Part shown: in pieces, positions 53,941 to 63,412 of the stretch
How the letters are laid out: each line of letters begins with the position of its first letter
Numbering within the stretch: the stretch's first letter is position 1
Assembly (NCBI GenBank): GCA_015055515.1
Contig: SVIC01000002.1
Coordinates: 1 to 64,000, forward strand
DNA from: Clostridiales bacterium
GTDB taxonomy: Bacteria; Bacillota; Clostridia; Christensenellales; UBA1242
Length of the DNA: 64,000 bases
Reading direction: 5' to 3'
The notes under the pieces: model-generated
Told to the model about the DNA's origin: nothing
The model's database searches: none
The model's input: only the letters and a program-made list of their open reading frames with translations
Program-made: the position numbers and the translations under genes

Positions 53941-54543
53941 TTAATTCATATTCCTTAATGCTTTTGTTACTAGTATTTCAGTAGTATCATCTGGGCCCGC
54001 TACAGATTTAATCAATTTCATTGCCTCTACTTTGCTCAATCCCATATCAACCATTAAGTTTGCAGCCTCTTCCATTGCAGATTCATTACCAGATGATGTA
54101 TTACTAAATTCTGTATAATTTTCTAACGTAATTCCATTTAGCGTATTTATGCTATTCTTTAGCTCTAATAAGATTCTTTCAGCAGTTTTTTTGCCAATTC
54201 CTTTAATGGAAGCAATGAGTTTTACATCTCCATACATAATTGCAGTTACTATCTCTGATGCACTAAGTGAAGATAACATCTGTATTGCTGTCTTTGCTCC
54301 TATGCCAGACACCGAAATTAGCGACAAAAAGACATCTTTCTCCTGTTTGTTGTAGAATCCAAACAACTGCATAGCGTCTTCTCGTACATGCAAATATGTG
54401 TATAATTTTGCCTCATCACCTATGCCTTGCGTTCGATCAACTGTATTTGTTGAGACAATTATTTCATACCCTATTCCATTATTATTAAGGACTATTAAGT
54501 TCTCATACTTTTCTTCTATTATTCCTGTTATAAATGAATACAT
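53941..54543 (-). CDS. ruvA: Holliday junction protein RuvA
   Basis: Junction-binding subunit guiding RuvB. N-terminal OB fold ([28 protein letters not shown]), two HhH motifs ([34 protein letters not shown]) and a C-terminal UBA-like RuvB-contact domain. 200 residues. Between ruvC and ruvB. Confidence 0.97.
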   Translation of the reverse strand: MYSFITGIIEEKYENLIVLNNNGIGYEIIVSTNTVDRTQGIGDEAKLYTYLHVREDAMQLFGFYNKQEKDVFLSLISVSGIGAKTAIQMLSSLSASEIVTAIMYGDVKLIASIKGIGKKTAERILLELKNSINTLNGITLENYTEFSNTSSGNESAMEEAANLMVDMGLSKVEAMKLIKSVAGPDDTTEILVTKALRNMN

Positions 54544-54550
54544 TATATAC

Positions 54551-55045
54551 CTACCTAATTTGAGTTTGACTTAGTACAGTGTTGGTTTGTGCATGAGTTA
54601 ATGCAACAGCTAATGCATCTGCGGCATCATCAGGTTTTGGAATTGATGACAGATTTAATATCGCCTTTACCATATATTGTACTTGTTTTTTTTCTGCTCT
54701 GCCATTACCTGTTAGTGCTTGTTTTATCTGTAAAGGAGTATATTCATACAAATTATCAGTATAATTAGCACTGGCTATTAATAATACACCCCTTGCTTGT
54801 GCTACTGTTATAGCAGTAGTGATATTGTTATTAAAGAACAATTCTTCTAGTGCAATAGCATCTGGCTTATACTTCTCAATTAGTTGCATAATGCCACTAT
54901 ATACCTGCTGTAATCGAACGGGAGTACGAGTATCCTTATGTGTCGTAATTACCCCATAATCGATTACTTTTATATCATTTCTTGTTTTCTCTATTACCCC
55001 AAATCCTACTATAGCAATACCTGGGTCTATACCTAATATTATCAT
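54551..55045 (-). CDS. ruvC: Holliday junction resolvase RuvC
   Basis: Cuts Holliday junctions. Acidic catalytic residues are in GIDPGIAIVGFG, ALEELFFNNN and PDDAADALAVALTHA. 164 residues. First gene of ruvC-ruvA-ruvB. SD AGGTGAT. No LexA box was found upstream. Its promoter uses the stem of the preceding terminator. Confidence 0.97.
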   Translation of the reverse strand: MIILGIDPGIAIVGFGVIEKTRNDIKVIDYGVITTHKDTRTPVRLQQVYSGIMQLIEKYKPDAIALEELFFNNNITTAITVAQARGVLLIASANYTDNLYEYTPLQIKQALTGNGRAEKKQVQYMVKAILNLSSIPKPDDAADALAVALTHAQTNTVLSQTQIR

Positions 55046-55063
55046 AAATCACCTATACTGAAT

Positions 55064-55091
55064 ATTATAGATATAATACAAAAAAAGTCAA
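55064..55091 (-). promoter_or_regulatory. Promoter of ruvCAB, -35 inside a terminator
   Basis: Minus strand TTGACT (55091-55086), 16 bases, TATAAT (55069-55064). The -35 is the last part of the hairpin that ends the PrsA-like gene. Confidence 0.6.
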
Positions 55092-55116
55092 ACAAATATC
55101 GTACATTTGTTTGACT
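55080..55116 (-). terminator. Terminator of the PrsA-like gene
   Basis: Minus strand AGTCAAACAAAT (55116-55105) pairs with ATTTGTTTGACT (55097-55086), then a T-run. Confidence 0.9.
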
Positions 55117-55122
55117 AATTAA

Positions 55123-56922
55123 TTAACTCCATAGATTTTTGAATTTATAATCATCTATTTTTGGATTGGATTCACTATATAACTGATTGATAGTATGATT
55201 GAAATAATTAGTATAATAATTATCATCTTCTACCTTGTCATACAGATACTCGAATATTGTCTTATCACTAGCAGTATTCACTGTTTCATTTAATAATGTT
55301 TGATAAGTAATGCTATCAATTGAGTTGTGATTAATGAAGTTCTTTGCCATATCAGAATAGAACATGATATGAATGCCATAGCTAGATACAGCCGGTCTTA
55401 GCAATACATCGCCTCTATTATAATCACTATATAACTCCAATGCACCCTTAGTAAATTCAGCCTCCCAGTTGTCTTCTACGCCTTCATTAACATTCACTGC
55501 ATAGTAGAAGTCGGCATTCATAATACCAGGATCATCGTTGTATATATACATCATGTCTTCGAAGTTTTTAGCCTTCTGTCTTATAATCTTATCCTCATCT
55601 GCAATAGATCCAGTTATTTTATTTCCGTTAACATAATCATTAATTCTAGCAATAATATCGCTTATATAAGCTTCTTTTTCCTGGCCATCTTCTTCATAAG
55701 TAGATTTAGTATTGTATATAACACTATATAAATCTAAATTGTACTGAGCATCCAACTTCTCTATTAACTCAACATTGTCTAGACCTACAGCCTTCTTATC
55801 TTCCTCTAACTTAGTCTGCAATTGCTTGATTTCAGCCTTTTGCTCTTCTGTGAAATTAATAAGTATGTGGCTAACCAAAATATATTCGTTGTCAGAATTT
55901 GCATGATAGAATACATATTCACTATTGTACTTATCCATTGCAGTTCTATACGCATCTAGATTGTAATTGAAGTTCAAATATTGAGCATTGTATTTATTTT
56001 TATAATAATCAACAACATTATCTGTAGTTATTGTTAGAGTAGATTCGTAATAATATTGATGAATTTCTAATAGTTTTGCTTGGTATGCATCTCTAATATA
56101 ATTGGCTTCCTCATGTCTTAATACATCTTCTACTTCAATGCTTCTATTTTCTGCCTTTGCATTTTGTTGTAATAACTTAATATATTTATTAAATGCCTTT
56201 GCAGTAGTCTCTTCATCATAATTATTGGCTAATACAAAATGAGTGGCAACATTATCCTTGTTAAATAATTCTAGATCCTCTACCCTTTTAGAAATCTCTT
56301 TTGTTTCTTCATTAATAACAAGCTTAGATGTATATTCCTCTTTTTCAGCTCTGATTGGCTCTTTTGAAGGTTGCTCAACCTCACCCAACTTGTCATCTTC
56401 TTTTAAGATTTCTTCTGCATATTTATCTATTGCACTTTGCATACTATTAAATGCATTATATCTTATTTCAAGTGCATTAGGATTTGTGCTTGAATATATA
56501 TTCTCTAAAGTCTTAGACCATCTGTAATTCTCTAAGTCTACAAAGTCTACGTTCACGATTGCATTATGATAATATTTATCTGTATCATTATTATATGCGT
56601 TTTGCAACTCACTAGCAATATCATTAAATACCAAAGTTGTCTGCATATAATACTTTAACGAATCGTTAAGACAATCTTCTAAAGAAGCATAATAACCACT
56701 AGCATATCTATTATATCCATAAGTTCTAAATGTGTTATTAAGATCGGACATCGATACTTCTAATGTTTTGTCGTTATATTTATAAGTAGCAATAATCTGA
56801 TTATAATAATCGGTTTTATCTCTTACTACAAGATTACAAGCCGAGAATGTAAATACAGATAACATTAACAATAATCCAAATAGAATTATTGACATAAATT
56901 TCTTAAATGATTTAATCTTCAT
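55123..56922 (-). CDS. PrsA-like lipoprotein with divergent parvulin domain
   Basis: A 599-residue exported foldase-like protein. Signal peptide with lipobox TFSAC (lipid Cys 29). The N-terminal half is helical. A parvulin (PpiC) pattern begins at YILVSHILINFTEEQKAEI and ends in RPAVSSYGIHIMFY, but about 60 extra residues interrupt it. PrsA helps secreted proteins fold outside the membrane; whether this one has isomerase activity is uncertain. It follows mfd, a common clostridial order, with its own promoter. Confidence 0.8.
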   Translation of the reverse strand: MKIKSFKKFMSIILFGLLLMLSVFTFSACNLVVRDKTDYYNQIIATYKYNDKTLEVSMSDLNNTFRTYGYNRYASGYYASLEDCLNDSLKYYMQTTLVFNDIASELQNAYNNDTDKYYHNAIVNVDFVDLENYRWSKTLENIYSSTNPNALEIRYNAFNSMQSAIDKYAEEILKEDDKLGEVEQPSKEPIRAEKEEYTSKLVINEETKEISKRVEDLELFNKDNVATHFVLANNYDEETTAKAFNKYIKLLQQNAKAENRSIEVEDVLRHEEANYIRDAYQAKLLEIHQYYYESTLTITTDNVVDYYKNKYNAQYLNFNYNLDAYRTAMDKYNSEYVFYHANSDNEYILVSHILINFTEEQKAEIKQLQTKLEEDKKAVGLDNVELIEKLDAQYNLDLYSVIYNTKSTYEEDGQEKEAYISDIIARINDYVNGNKITGSIADEDKIIRQKAKNFEDMMYIYNDDPGIMNADFYYAVNVNEGVEDNWEAEFTKGALELYSDYNRGDVLLRPAVSSYGIHIMFYSDMAKNFINHNSIDSITYQTLLNETVNTASDKTIFEYLYDKVEDDNYYTNYFNHTINQLYSESNPKIDDYKFKNLWS

Positions 56923-56973
56923 AGCAGTTCCTTTTATTCCTTTGTCCTACAAAAGTAGCATTTTAACTATATT

Positions 56974-57002
56974 AGTATATAAAATAAATAAATTTAACGC
57001 AA
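56974..57002 (-). promoter_or_regulatory. Promoter of the PrsA-like gene
   Basis: Minus strand TTGCGT (57002-56997), 17 bases, TATACT (56979-56974). Confidence 0.65.
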
Positions 57003-57045
57003 CTAATATAACTAAATTATTACCTAATTTTTAATTTTTTATATA

Positions 57046-60000
57046 TTAATTTAGTAGTTTTATTAAATAATCCAATATATTTAATCTGTCTATTCCTGTA
57101 ATATTTACTCGCAAGTTCAATGACACATCAATTTTTACATTATCATTAATAAGTGTAGAGATTGTTTTAATGTCTGCTTCATTACCAAAATCTATATGAA
57201 CATCATCTTTTCTAACAACTAACTTAGTTGCAGAATACGTATATAATTTGTTTTTGATCAATGCAAATTTGCACAAGTTGATTAAGTATTCCGGCACGAT
57301 CTCGAACAAATCTTTTAACTTATTCTGTACACTATTAAGTTCATCCAATGATGATATATTAGCGATCTTAGTATATAGAGAGATCTTCTGATTGGTTGTC
57401 ATATTGCTACTAATAGGAATAGTAGTTGGAAAATCAGTATCTATCCTTATTTCTTGATACAACTTATTGTTAGGTGTGTTATTTTCTAATTCATCAATAA
57501 CATTGTTAAGAATAGCCATATACATTGAATATCCTATCTTCAACATGTGCCCATGCTGTTGCCCGCCGAATATATTACCTACTCCACGCAACTCCATATC
57601 ACGCATTGCTATCTTGAAGCCACTACCCATAGCAGTAAACTCACTAATCGCCTTTAGTCTCTTATATGCAACATCGGTAAGATCACCTCTATACATGAAA
57701 AATGCATAAGATTCTCTGGATCCTCTGCCTACTCTTCCCTTCAATTGATATAATTGAGATAAGCCTAACTTGTCTGCATCTAGTATAATAAGAGTATTGG
57801 CATTTGGCAAATCAACTCCATTTTCAATCAAGGTTGTAGATATCAATATCTGTGTTTTACCATTATACACTTTTATAATTTTATCTTCTAATATATTTGC
57901 ACTCATTTGACCATGCGCGACATCTATAGCATATTTATTGTCTAATAACTTACTAATGTAATGTGCAACAGCATCAATGGATTCTACTTTGTTATAAATT
58001 ATTAAAACTTGTCCATTTCTAGAAATTTCTCTATCAATTGCCAATTTTATTGCATTATCATTATATTCGACTACACTTACTTGTGTAGTTATTTTATTAG
58101 ATGGAGGTGTCTGAATGGTAGAAATGTCTCTGATTCCATTAAGTGATAGATGTAGTGTCCTTGGGATTGGAGTAGCACTTAGAGTTAATACATTTATACC
58201 TGTTTTTAATTTCTTTATTTTCTCTTTATGTTCTACACCGAACTTCTGTTCTTCATCAATAACTAGTAGTCCTAGATTAGCAAAATTAATTGCTTTATTT
58301 AATAATTTGTGAGTACCTATAATAATATTAATTTTATTATCATTAAAATCATTTATTATATTTTGCACCTCACTAGCAGTCTTAAACCTATTTAAGACCG
58401 CTATATTTACTCCGTAGTTACCCATTCGCGTATTGAAAGTATTGAAATGTTGTTCACTAAGAATTGTAGTTGGGCATAGTACTGCAACTTGTTTATTACA
58501 TAATATAGTCTTAAATGCTATTCTAATAGCAACCTCTGTTTTACCAAATCCTACATCTCCACATATTAGCCTATCTATTAATTTACCAGCAACCATTTCT
58601 TTCTTTATATCACTGATTACTACTGCTTGGTCGGAAGTTAATTCATATGGGCAATTTTCTTCAAACTCAGCTTGTATTTCATCATCCGCACTATATTTGT
58701 ATCCTTGTGCCGATTGTCTGGCCTTATATATGGCAATAAGATCTTTTGCTATATCTTTAACAGAAGCTTTTACCCTATCTTTTACCTTTTTGAACTCTAC
58801 TCCGCCCAACTTATTTAGTGTTGGATTCTCTCCATCGCCTACATACTTAGTGATACTATCTACATTTTCTATTGGCAGATATAGTTTATCTTCATTCTTA
58901 TATTCCACTACAATATAATCTTTTTTTATTCCGCTAGTTAGTTGTAGTGTCTGAATGCCTTTGCACTTACCTATTCCATGAATTTTGTGCACAACATATT
59001 CATCTTCTTTAGGTAATTCTGTATCTGACAATGCATCGACGGCTGTGTTGATAATTTTAATATTTTTTGCCTTCTTGCCTACGGCATTGCTACCAATTAC
59101 TGCAATCTTGTCTTCAAATAGATTGAATGAGTTATTATATTCTTTCTTAAATATGTTTACTACACCTTTCTGTGCATCAAAAATAGTTTTACATATATTA
59201 ATATTAGTCTTATTTACAAGTCTAGCATATACAATGTCGTAGTTATCTTCTGTGATAAATAACAGTGTTGTGTATGCAATCTTATTATAGTTTTGTAAAT
59301 CTATTATTAGTGATTCATAATTTTCGCCATATTCTATATTTGGCATTGACTTAAAAGAAAATACTGCATTAGGACTAAATATTTTATTTGCATTATTAAT
59401 ATACTGAAATCCTATAATTGCTCTATTTTCCTTCGATGTTAAATTATCTATATTTAGAGGGTTTCTATGCACATCTAATAGCAATTTATTTTCTTTGCCC
59501 TCTTTTATCTTTTGATTGTATTCTTCTATTATACTTTTAGATACATCATATATTTGCTTCACATCAGAGAACACAACCAACATTTCACTATCTAATACAT
59601 CAATTAACTTAACTAATGGCTGTGAGCTAAACTGCAAAAACCATAGACTGTTATAAGTCTTATTGAACTCAAGATAATTATCATATATTTTTTTAACTAC
59701 ACCATCATTTTTAGAAAATTGTATTTTAGATAAATCAACATCTATATATGAATTAGAATATATAGATAAATTATCCATATTAGATATTGGTTGAATATAT
59801 TCATTATCCAGTTGTTGTATTTTTGCAACAACATCATAATCGAATATTATTCTATAGCCCTCTGATTTGCCCATTGGCACCAAATCGAGTATTTCACCAC
59901 GGCTTGCAAACTGACCACCACCACTAACATTAGTTACCTTCTCATAGCCCAATAAGGCCAGCTTCTTCTGCAATTCTTCTATATCTATTACTTTATCAAT

Positions 60001-60393
60001 CTCTACGTCGATTAACTGATTATTTCTTACGACATTATTAGGAACATCTAGTAGTAATATTTCAGGCGTAGCAATGTGTATATCATAACTTGGATTGGAG
60101 ATATTTTTTATAAAATTCACATACTCGATATGCGATGTAGAATAATCATTAAGAAATACGTCGGGAATACTTGTGCACGCATTTACTCTATAACTTAATG
60201 CTTCGAATTTCTTTATATATTTTTCAGCCTCATCATTTGTTGGAACAACAAAAAGTTTTGGACGATTAATCTCGTCCAAAATCCCGATTATTTCACCTTC
60301 ACTACAATTAATTACACTAATTTTTTTATTTTCATTAACTGTATTTAAGAGAATTTTAAGATTACTATTTTGCCCTAACAAATGTCTTATCAT
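57046..60393 (-). CDS. mfd: Transcription-repair coupling factor Mfd
   Basis: Removes RNA polymerase stalled at lesions and recruits UvrA. The 1115 residues contain the UvrB-like N-terminus, the polymerase-binding domain (EDEYVVHKIHGIGKCKGIQ), and RecG-like helicase motifs: Walker A CGDVGFGKTEVAIR, DEEQKFGV, TLSATPIPRTL, GRVGRG. The C-terminal D7 domain follows. Starts on the last base of the pth stop (TAATG). Confidence 0.97.
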   Translation of the reverse strand: MIRHLLGQNSNLKILLNTVNENKKISVINCSEGEIIGILDEINRPKLFVVPTNDEAEKYIKKFEALSYRVNACTSIPDVFLNDYSTSHIEYVNFIKNISNPSYDIHIATPEILLLDVPNNVVRNNQLIDVEIDKVIDIEELQKKLALLGYEKVTNVSGGGQFASRGEILDLVPMGKSEGYRIIFDYDVVAKIQQLDNEYIQPISNMDNLSIYSNSYIDVDLSKIQFSKNDGVVKKIYDNYLEFNKTYNSLWFLQFSSQPLVKLIDVLDSEMLVVFSDVKQIYDVSKSIIEEYNQKIKEGKENKLLLDVHRNPLNIDNLTSKENRAIIGFQYINNANKIFSPNAVFSFKSMPNIEYGENYESLIIDLQNYNKIAYTTLLFITEDNYDIVYARLVNKTNINICKTIFDAQKGVVNIFKKEYNNSFNLFEDKIAVIGSNAVGKKAKNIKIINTAVDALSDTELPKEDEYVVHKIHGIGKCKGIQTLQLTSGIKKDYIVVEYKNEDKLYLPIENVDSITKYVGDGENPTLNKLGGVEFKKVKDRVKASVKDIAKDLIAIYKARQSAQGYKYSADDEIQAEFEENCPYELTSDQAVVISDIKKEMVAGKLIDRLICGDVGFGKTEVAIRIAFKTILCNKQVAVLCPTTILSEQHFNTFNTRMGNYGVNIAVLNRFKTASEVQNIINDFNDNKINIIIGTHKLLNKAINFANLGLLVIDEEQKFGVEHKEKIKKLKTGINVLTLSATPIPRTLHLSLNGIRDISTIQTPPSNKITTQVSVVEYNDNAIKLAIDREISRNGQVLIIYNKVESIDAVAHYISKLLDNKYAIDVAHGQMSANILEDKIIKVYNGKTQILISTTLIENGVDLPNANTLIILDADKLGLSQLYQLKGRVGRGSRESYAFFMYRGDLTDVAYKRLKAISEFTAMGSGFKIAMRDMELRGVGNIFGGQQHGHMLKIGYSMYMAILNNVIDELENNTPNNKLYQEIRIDTDFPTTIPISSNMTTNQKISLYTKIANISSLDELNSVQNKLKDLFEIVPEYLINLCKFALIKNKLYTYSATKLVVRKDDVHIDFGNEADIKTISTLINDNVKIDVSLNLRVNITGIDRLNILDYLIKLLN

Positions 60394-60947
60394 TATACAC
60401 TTCTTGCTTCTATCTTGCCATCTTTTATTATAAATTCTTCTAATATATTAGCAACTTTGTCGAATGCCTCTATATAGTACATTTCTTTTTCTTTTGGTAT
60501 CCTAGACAACACATAGTCTGCCAAAGGTATGTTGTTACTTGGTCTGCCTATACCTATTCTAATACGAGAAAATTGATCACTGGCTAATTTTGCTATTATA
60601 TCCCGCATACCATTATGTGTACCTGCACTACCGCTGCCCCTGTATCGAATTACACAAGGATCTAAATCTATATCATCGTATATAACACATAGATTAGATA
60701 GGGGTAATTTCAAAGATCGAACGACCTCGCTTACACTATTACCGCTTAAGTTCATATATGTTTGAGGTTTTATTAGAATAACCTTCTTACCACAAACCAT
60801 TCCTTCTGCAACAAGAGCATTATACTTCTTCTTAGTAAATACCAGACCATTTTTCGATGCAAAAGCATCCAGTGCCATAAAACCAATATTATGGTGTGTC
60901 TTATCATACTGTTTATCGGGATTTCCTAGTCCTACTATTACAATCAT
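60393..60947 (-). CDS. pth: Peptidyl-tRNA hydrolase
   Basis: Recycles peptidyl-tRNA; called spoVC in Bacillus. The 184 residues have VGLGNPDKQYDKTHHNIGFMALD (catalytic His in THHNIGF), KPQTYMNLSGNSV and DDIDLDPCVIRYRGSGSAGTHNGMRDI (in part). Overlaps the GlmU-like gene by ATGA and mfd by one base, so all three are translationally coupled. Confidence 0.97.
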   Translation of the reverse strand: MIVIVGLGNPDKQYDKTHHNIGFMALDAFASKNGLVFTKKKYNALVAEGMVCGKKVILIKPQTYMNLSGNSVSEVVRSLKLPLSNLCVIYDDIDLDPCVIRYRGSGSAGTHNGMRDIIAKLASDQFSRIRIGIGRPSNNIPLADYVLSRIPKEKEMYYIEAFDKVANILEEFIIKDGKIEARSV

Positions 60948-61801
60948 TTATCTTCCTCTTTCTTTAACGTATTTCTATCGGCTATTAGTGATCCTTTTTT
61001 CAATCTGTATGTATCTATAACACAATAATATCCAATAGTAGAATTGTCGCCTATCGTAGATTTTATCACATTGCAGTATGGACTGACAAGTACATTTTTA
61101 CCAATTTTTGACTTAATTATATTGCTATTTGATACACTTGATCCATCTCCTATTTTTGAGTCGGAAATTGATGAGTTGTTATGGATTAAACAATCTTTGC
61201 CTATAATAGTCTTACCTTGAATAACGCAATTATTTAATATTGTAGTTCCTCTGCCTATATCACATAATGGAGAAACAACTGTATTCATTGGGTTTTGGAA
61301 TATTACTCCTTTTGCTTGAAGAGTGTTAATAACCCTCTTTGAGAAATTCTTCTCTGCTTGTGCAATCTCTTGAGGAGTCTCTACCGAAACAAAAGCATCC
61401 TCCCCTTGCATATAGAAATTATCAAACATACAATTTGGATTAGATACATAATATCTGCTATTATAGACCGCACCAGAATGTAATTTACACGCATTTGATT
61501 GTTTTATAGACACGTATTCAATCACTTTTGCCACAATACTTTTTGTGATGTATGGAGTATTGTTATAAATTATCATAATATAATCAAAGTTGTTGCAATA
61601 AGGCAATACTTTTGATCTAAGGTCGTCTTTTGCTTTTAAGTCTATCTCAAATACAGGATTATTCGAAAACTCTCTTTTAAGCCATTCAGATATAGTTAGT
61701 CCAAGTATTTTAACTTTCTTATATTTATTGACTATAATTATCGCACAAGATACATTAATCTTATTAATACTCTTTTGTACAAGTGTCTCTACTTCGTACA
61801 T
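60944..61801 (-). CDS. GlmU-like protein lacking the usual catalytic parts
   Basis: A 285-residue protein. Residues about 150-270 are a left-handed beta-helix of hexapeptide repeats (NPMNTVVSPLCDIGRGTTILNNCVIQGKTIIGKDCLI in part), like the start of the GlmU acetyltransferase domain. The N-terminal half resembles a worn nucleotidyltransferase fold without LxAGxGTR, and the C-terminal acetyl-CoA part of GlmU (about 450 residues in total) is absent. Its place before pth-mfd is the conserved glmU position, so it may descend from glmU. Function unknown; UDP-GlcNAc synthesis probably needs a gene elsewhere. Confidence 0.6.
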   Translation of the reverse strand: MYEVETLVQKSINKINVSCAIIIVNKYKKVKILGLTISEWLKREFSNNPVFEIDLKAKDDLRSKVLPYCNNFDYIMIIYNNTPYITKSIVAKVIEYVSIKQSNACKLHSGAVYNSRYYVSNPNCMFDNFYMQGEDAFVSVETPQEIAQAEKNFSKRVINTLQAKGVIFQNPMNTVVSPLCDIGRGTTILNNCVIQGKTIIGKDCLIHNNSSISDSKIGDGSSVSNSNIIKSKIGKNVLVSPYCNVIKSTIGDNSTIGYYCVIDTYRLKKGSLIADRNTLKKEEDK

Positions 61802-61815
61802 GACATCACCCCATA

Positions 61816-62286
61816 TTATTTATGATATGTAATATTATTAGATATTGTTGTTGCCCTATATATTTGTTCTAGTAGAACGACTCTCATTAGTTGATGCGGG
61901 AATGTAAATGAAGAGAAGCTTAATAGCATATCCGCCTTATTCTTGATCTCATCACTTAGTCCGTAACTACCACCAATAATAAAGTTAATAATAAAACTAT
62001 TTTGCGATATTTGCTCTATTTTCTTTGCAAAAGCAACACTATCTAACGATTTTCCATTGACATCCAAGACAATATTGTATCCTTTTAGATACTTTTCAAA
62101 TTTTAGACTTTCTTTCACCTTTACTTTTGCAATATCAGCAATACTTGCATTTTTTGCAATTTTTTCTTCTTCTAATTCGATGATATTTACATTATGATAC
62201 TTTGATAGTCTCTTTATATATTCGTTGCATGCTTGTGTATAGAACTTCTCTTTAATATTTCCTATACAGAGAATATTAATTTTCAT
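61816..62286 (-). CDS. rlmH: 23S rRNA (pseudouridine-1915-N3)-methyltransferase RlmH
   Basis: SPOUT methyltransferase of ribosomal helix 69. MKINILCIGNIKEKFYTQACNEYIKRLSKY, FIIGGSYGLSDEIKNKAD and SFTFPHQLMRVVLLEQIYRATTI are the standard knot motifs (quoted in part); 156 residues. ATG 62286 overlaps the stop of the CPBP gene by one base and has GGGGGT upstream. Confidence 0.97.
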   Translation of the reverse strand: MKINILCIGNIKEKFYTQACNEYIKRLSKYHNVNIIELEEEKIAKNASIADIAKVKVKESLKFEKYLKGYNIVLDVNGKSLDSVAFAKKIEQISQNSFIINFIIGGSYGLSDEIKNKADMLLSFSSFTFPHQLMRVVLLEQIYRATTISNNITYHK

Positions 62287-63410
62287 TACATCAACCCCCA
62301 TATAAATGTTGATACCGTAATTATAGTACCTAATAACACCGACACTATTAGAAAAATATAGTCTCTTTTGTGAGCTTTATATATTTTATCCTGCTTTGGC
62401 ATAAATATATCTATTGGATTTTTAATAGAGTTAAAATCCAGATTTAATTTCGTAGTACTCTCTACTAATTGCTTTATTTCATTTGAATCATAGACAATTG
62501 GAGCATCCGATGTAGGATTGCCTTTGTTGTAAGCAGTATTAATGGCTTGCTCTACCTTTCTTATCATGGTATTCTCATACAATTTTTTTAATAATAAATA
62601 CAGAACGAATATTAATAATATAGATCCTATTATTATAGAAAGCACTAATAAAAAGAAATTCATATTATAAATGCCAGAATAAACATTAGTAACAAAATTG
62701 TTATAAGAAGCATTGTTATCCATTAGAAATGTATTAGTTATCGATATAAAATTATTTACGAAATGCACTATTATAGCTGGCCAAATATTCTTCGAAATTA
62801 CTGAAATATAACCAATAATTACGCCCAGAATAATAGCATAAAACACTTGCACAATATTTAAGTGTATCAATCCGAACAATATTGAACTAATTATAATTGC
62901 TTTATGAAAGCCAATATGCTTTGTTCCTTGCAGGCACATTCCCCTATGCAAGAATTCTTCACAGAATGCTGGGAGCAATGCTGTAGTAAATATTTGAGTA
63001 ATATAAGCGCCCAATGTCATTGTCCCACTACCACCACCACTTCTAAATCCAAACATAGTTATAATGCCATTAAATAATGTAGAAGTCATAATAGTAACTA
63101 CGTATAATACAATACCAAGTGCAAGTGATATAATTACAGTTTTGAAATTAATTTTATAGAAATTACAGGTATTAAATAATTGTCTAGGCTTAACCTTTAA
63201 CATTACACAATATAAGATCATTGGTAGGACAAATAAGCATATAACTTCAATTAATGTAGAGTATATAATATCTATAGCATTGTCAGATAATCCATTCAGC
63301 ATTCCAAGTGCGGATGAAATACGCACTCCAACAAACGCTACGAAAGCTATAAAATATATCATATAAGTCTTGTATACAGACTTTTTATTAGGCTCTGATA
63401 TGTATTTCAT
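62286..63410 (-). CDS. CPBP-family intramembrane protease-like protein (second of two)
   Basis: A polytopic membrane protein of about 374 residues. CPBP motifs are CEEFLHRG (EExxxR), FGLIHLN (FxxxH) and VHFVNN. Such proteins include Rce1-like proteases and bacteriocin-immunity proteins; substrate unknown. The start at ATG 63410 is chosen because GTGGAG lies seven bases upstream, and the upstream CPBP gene ends two bases earlier with TGA. Coupled to rlmH by TAATG. Confidence 0.88.
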   Translation of the reverse strand: MKYISEPNKKSVYKTYMIYFIAFVAFVGVRISSALGMLNGLSDNAIDIIYSTLIEVICLFVLPMILYCVMLKVKPRQLFNTCNFYKINFKTVIISLALGIVLYVVTIMTSTLFNGIITMFGFRSGGGSGTMTLGAYITQIFTTALLPAFCEEFLHRGMCLQGTKHIGFHKAIIISSILFGLIHLNIVQVFYAIILGVIIGYISVISKNIWPAIIVHFVNNFISITNTFLMDNNASYNNFVTNVYSGIYNMNFFLLVLSIIIGSILLIFVLYLLLKKLYENTMIRKVEQAINTAYNKGNPTSDAPIVYDSNEIKQLVESTTKLNLDFNSIKNPIDIFMPKQDKIYKAHKRDYIFLIVSVLLGTIITVSTFIWGLM

Positions 63411-63412
63411 AT

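Noticed and set aside
58433-58918. 161-codon open frame opposite mfd
   Set aside because: Lies wholly inside the conserved helicase-coding part of mfd; no known motif in the translation.
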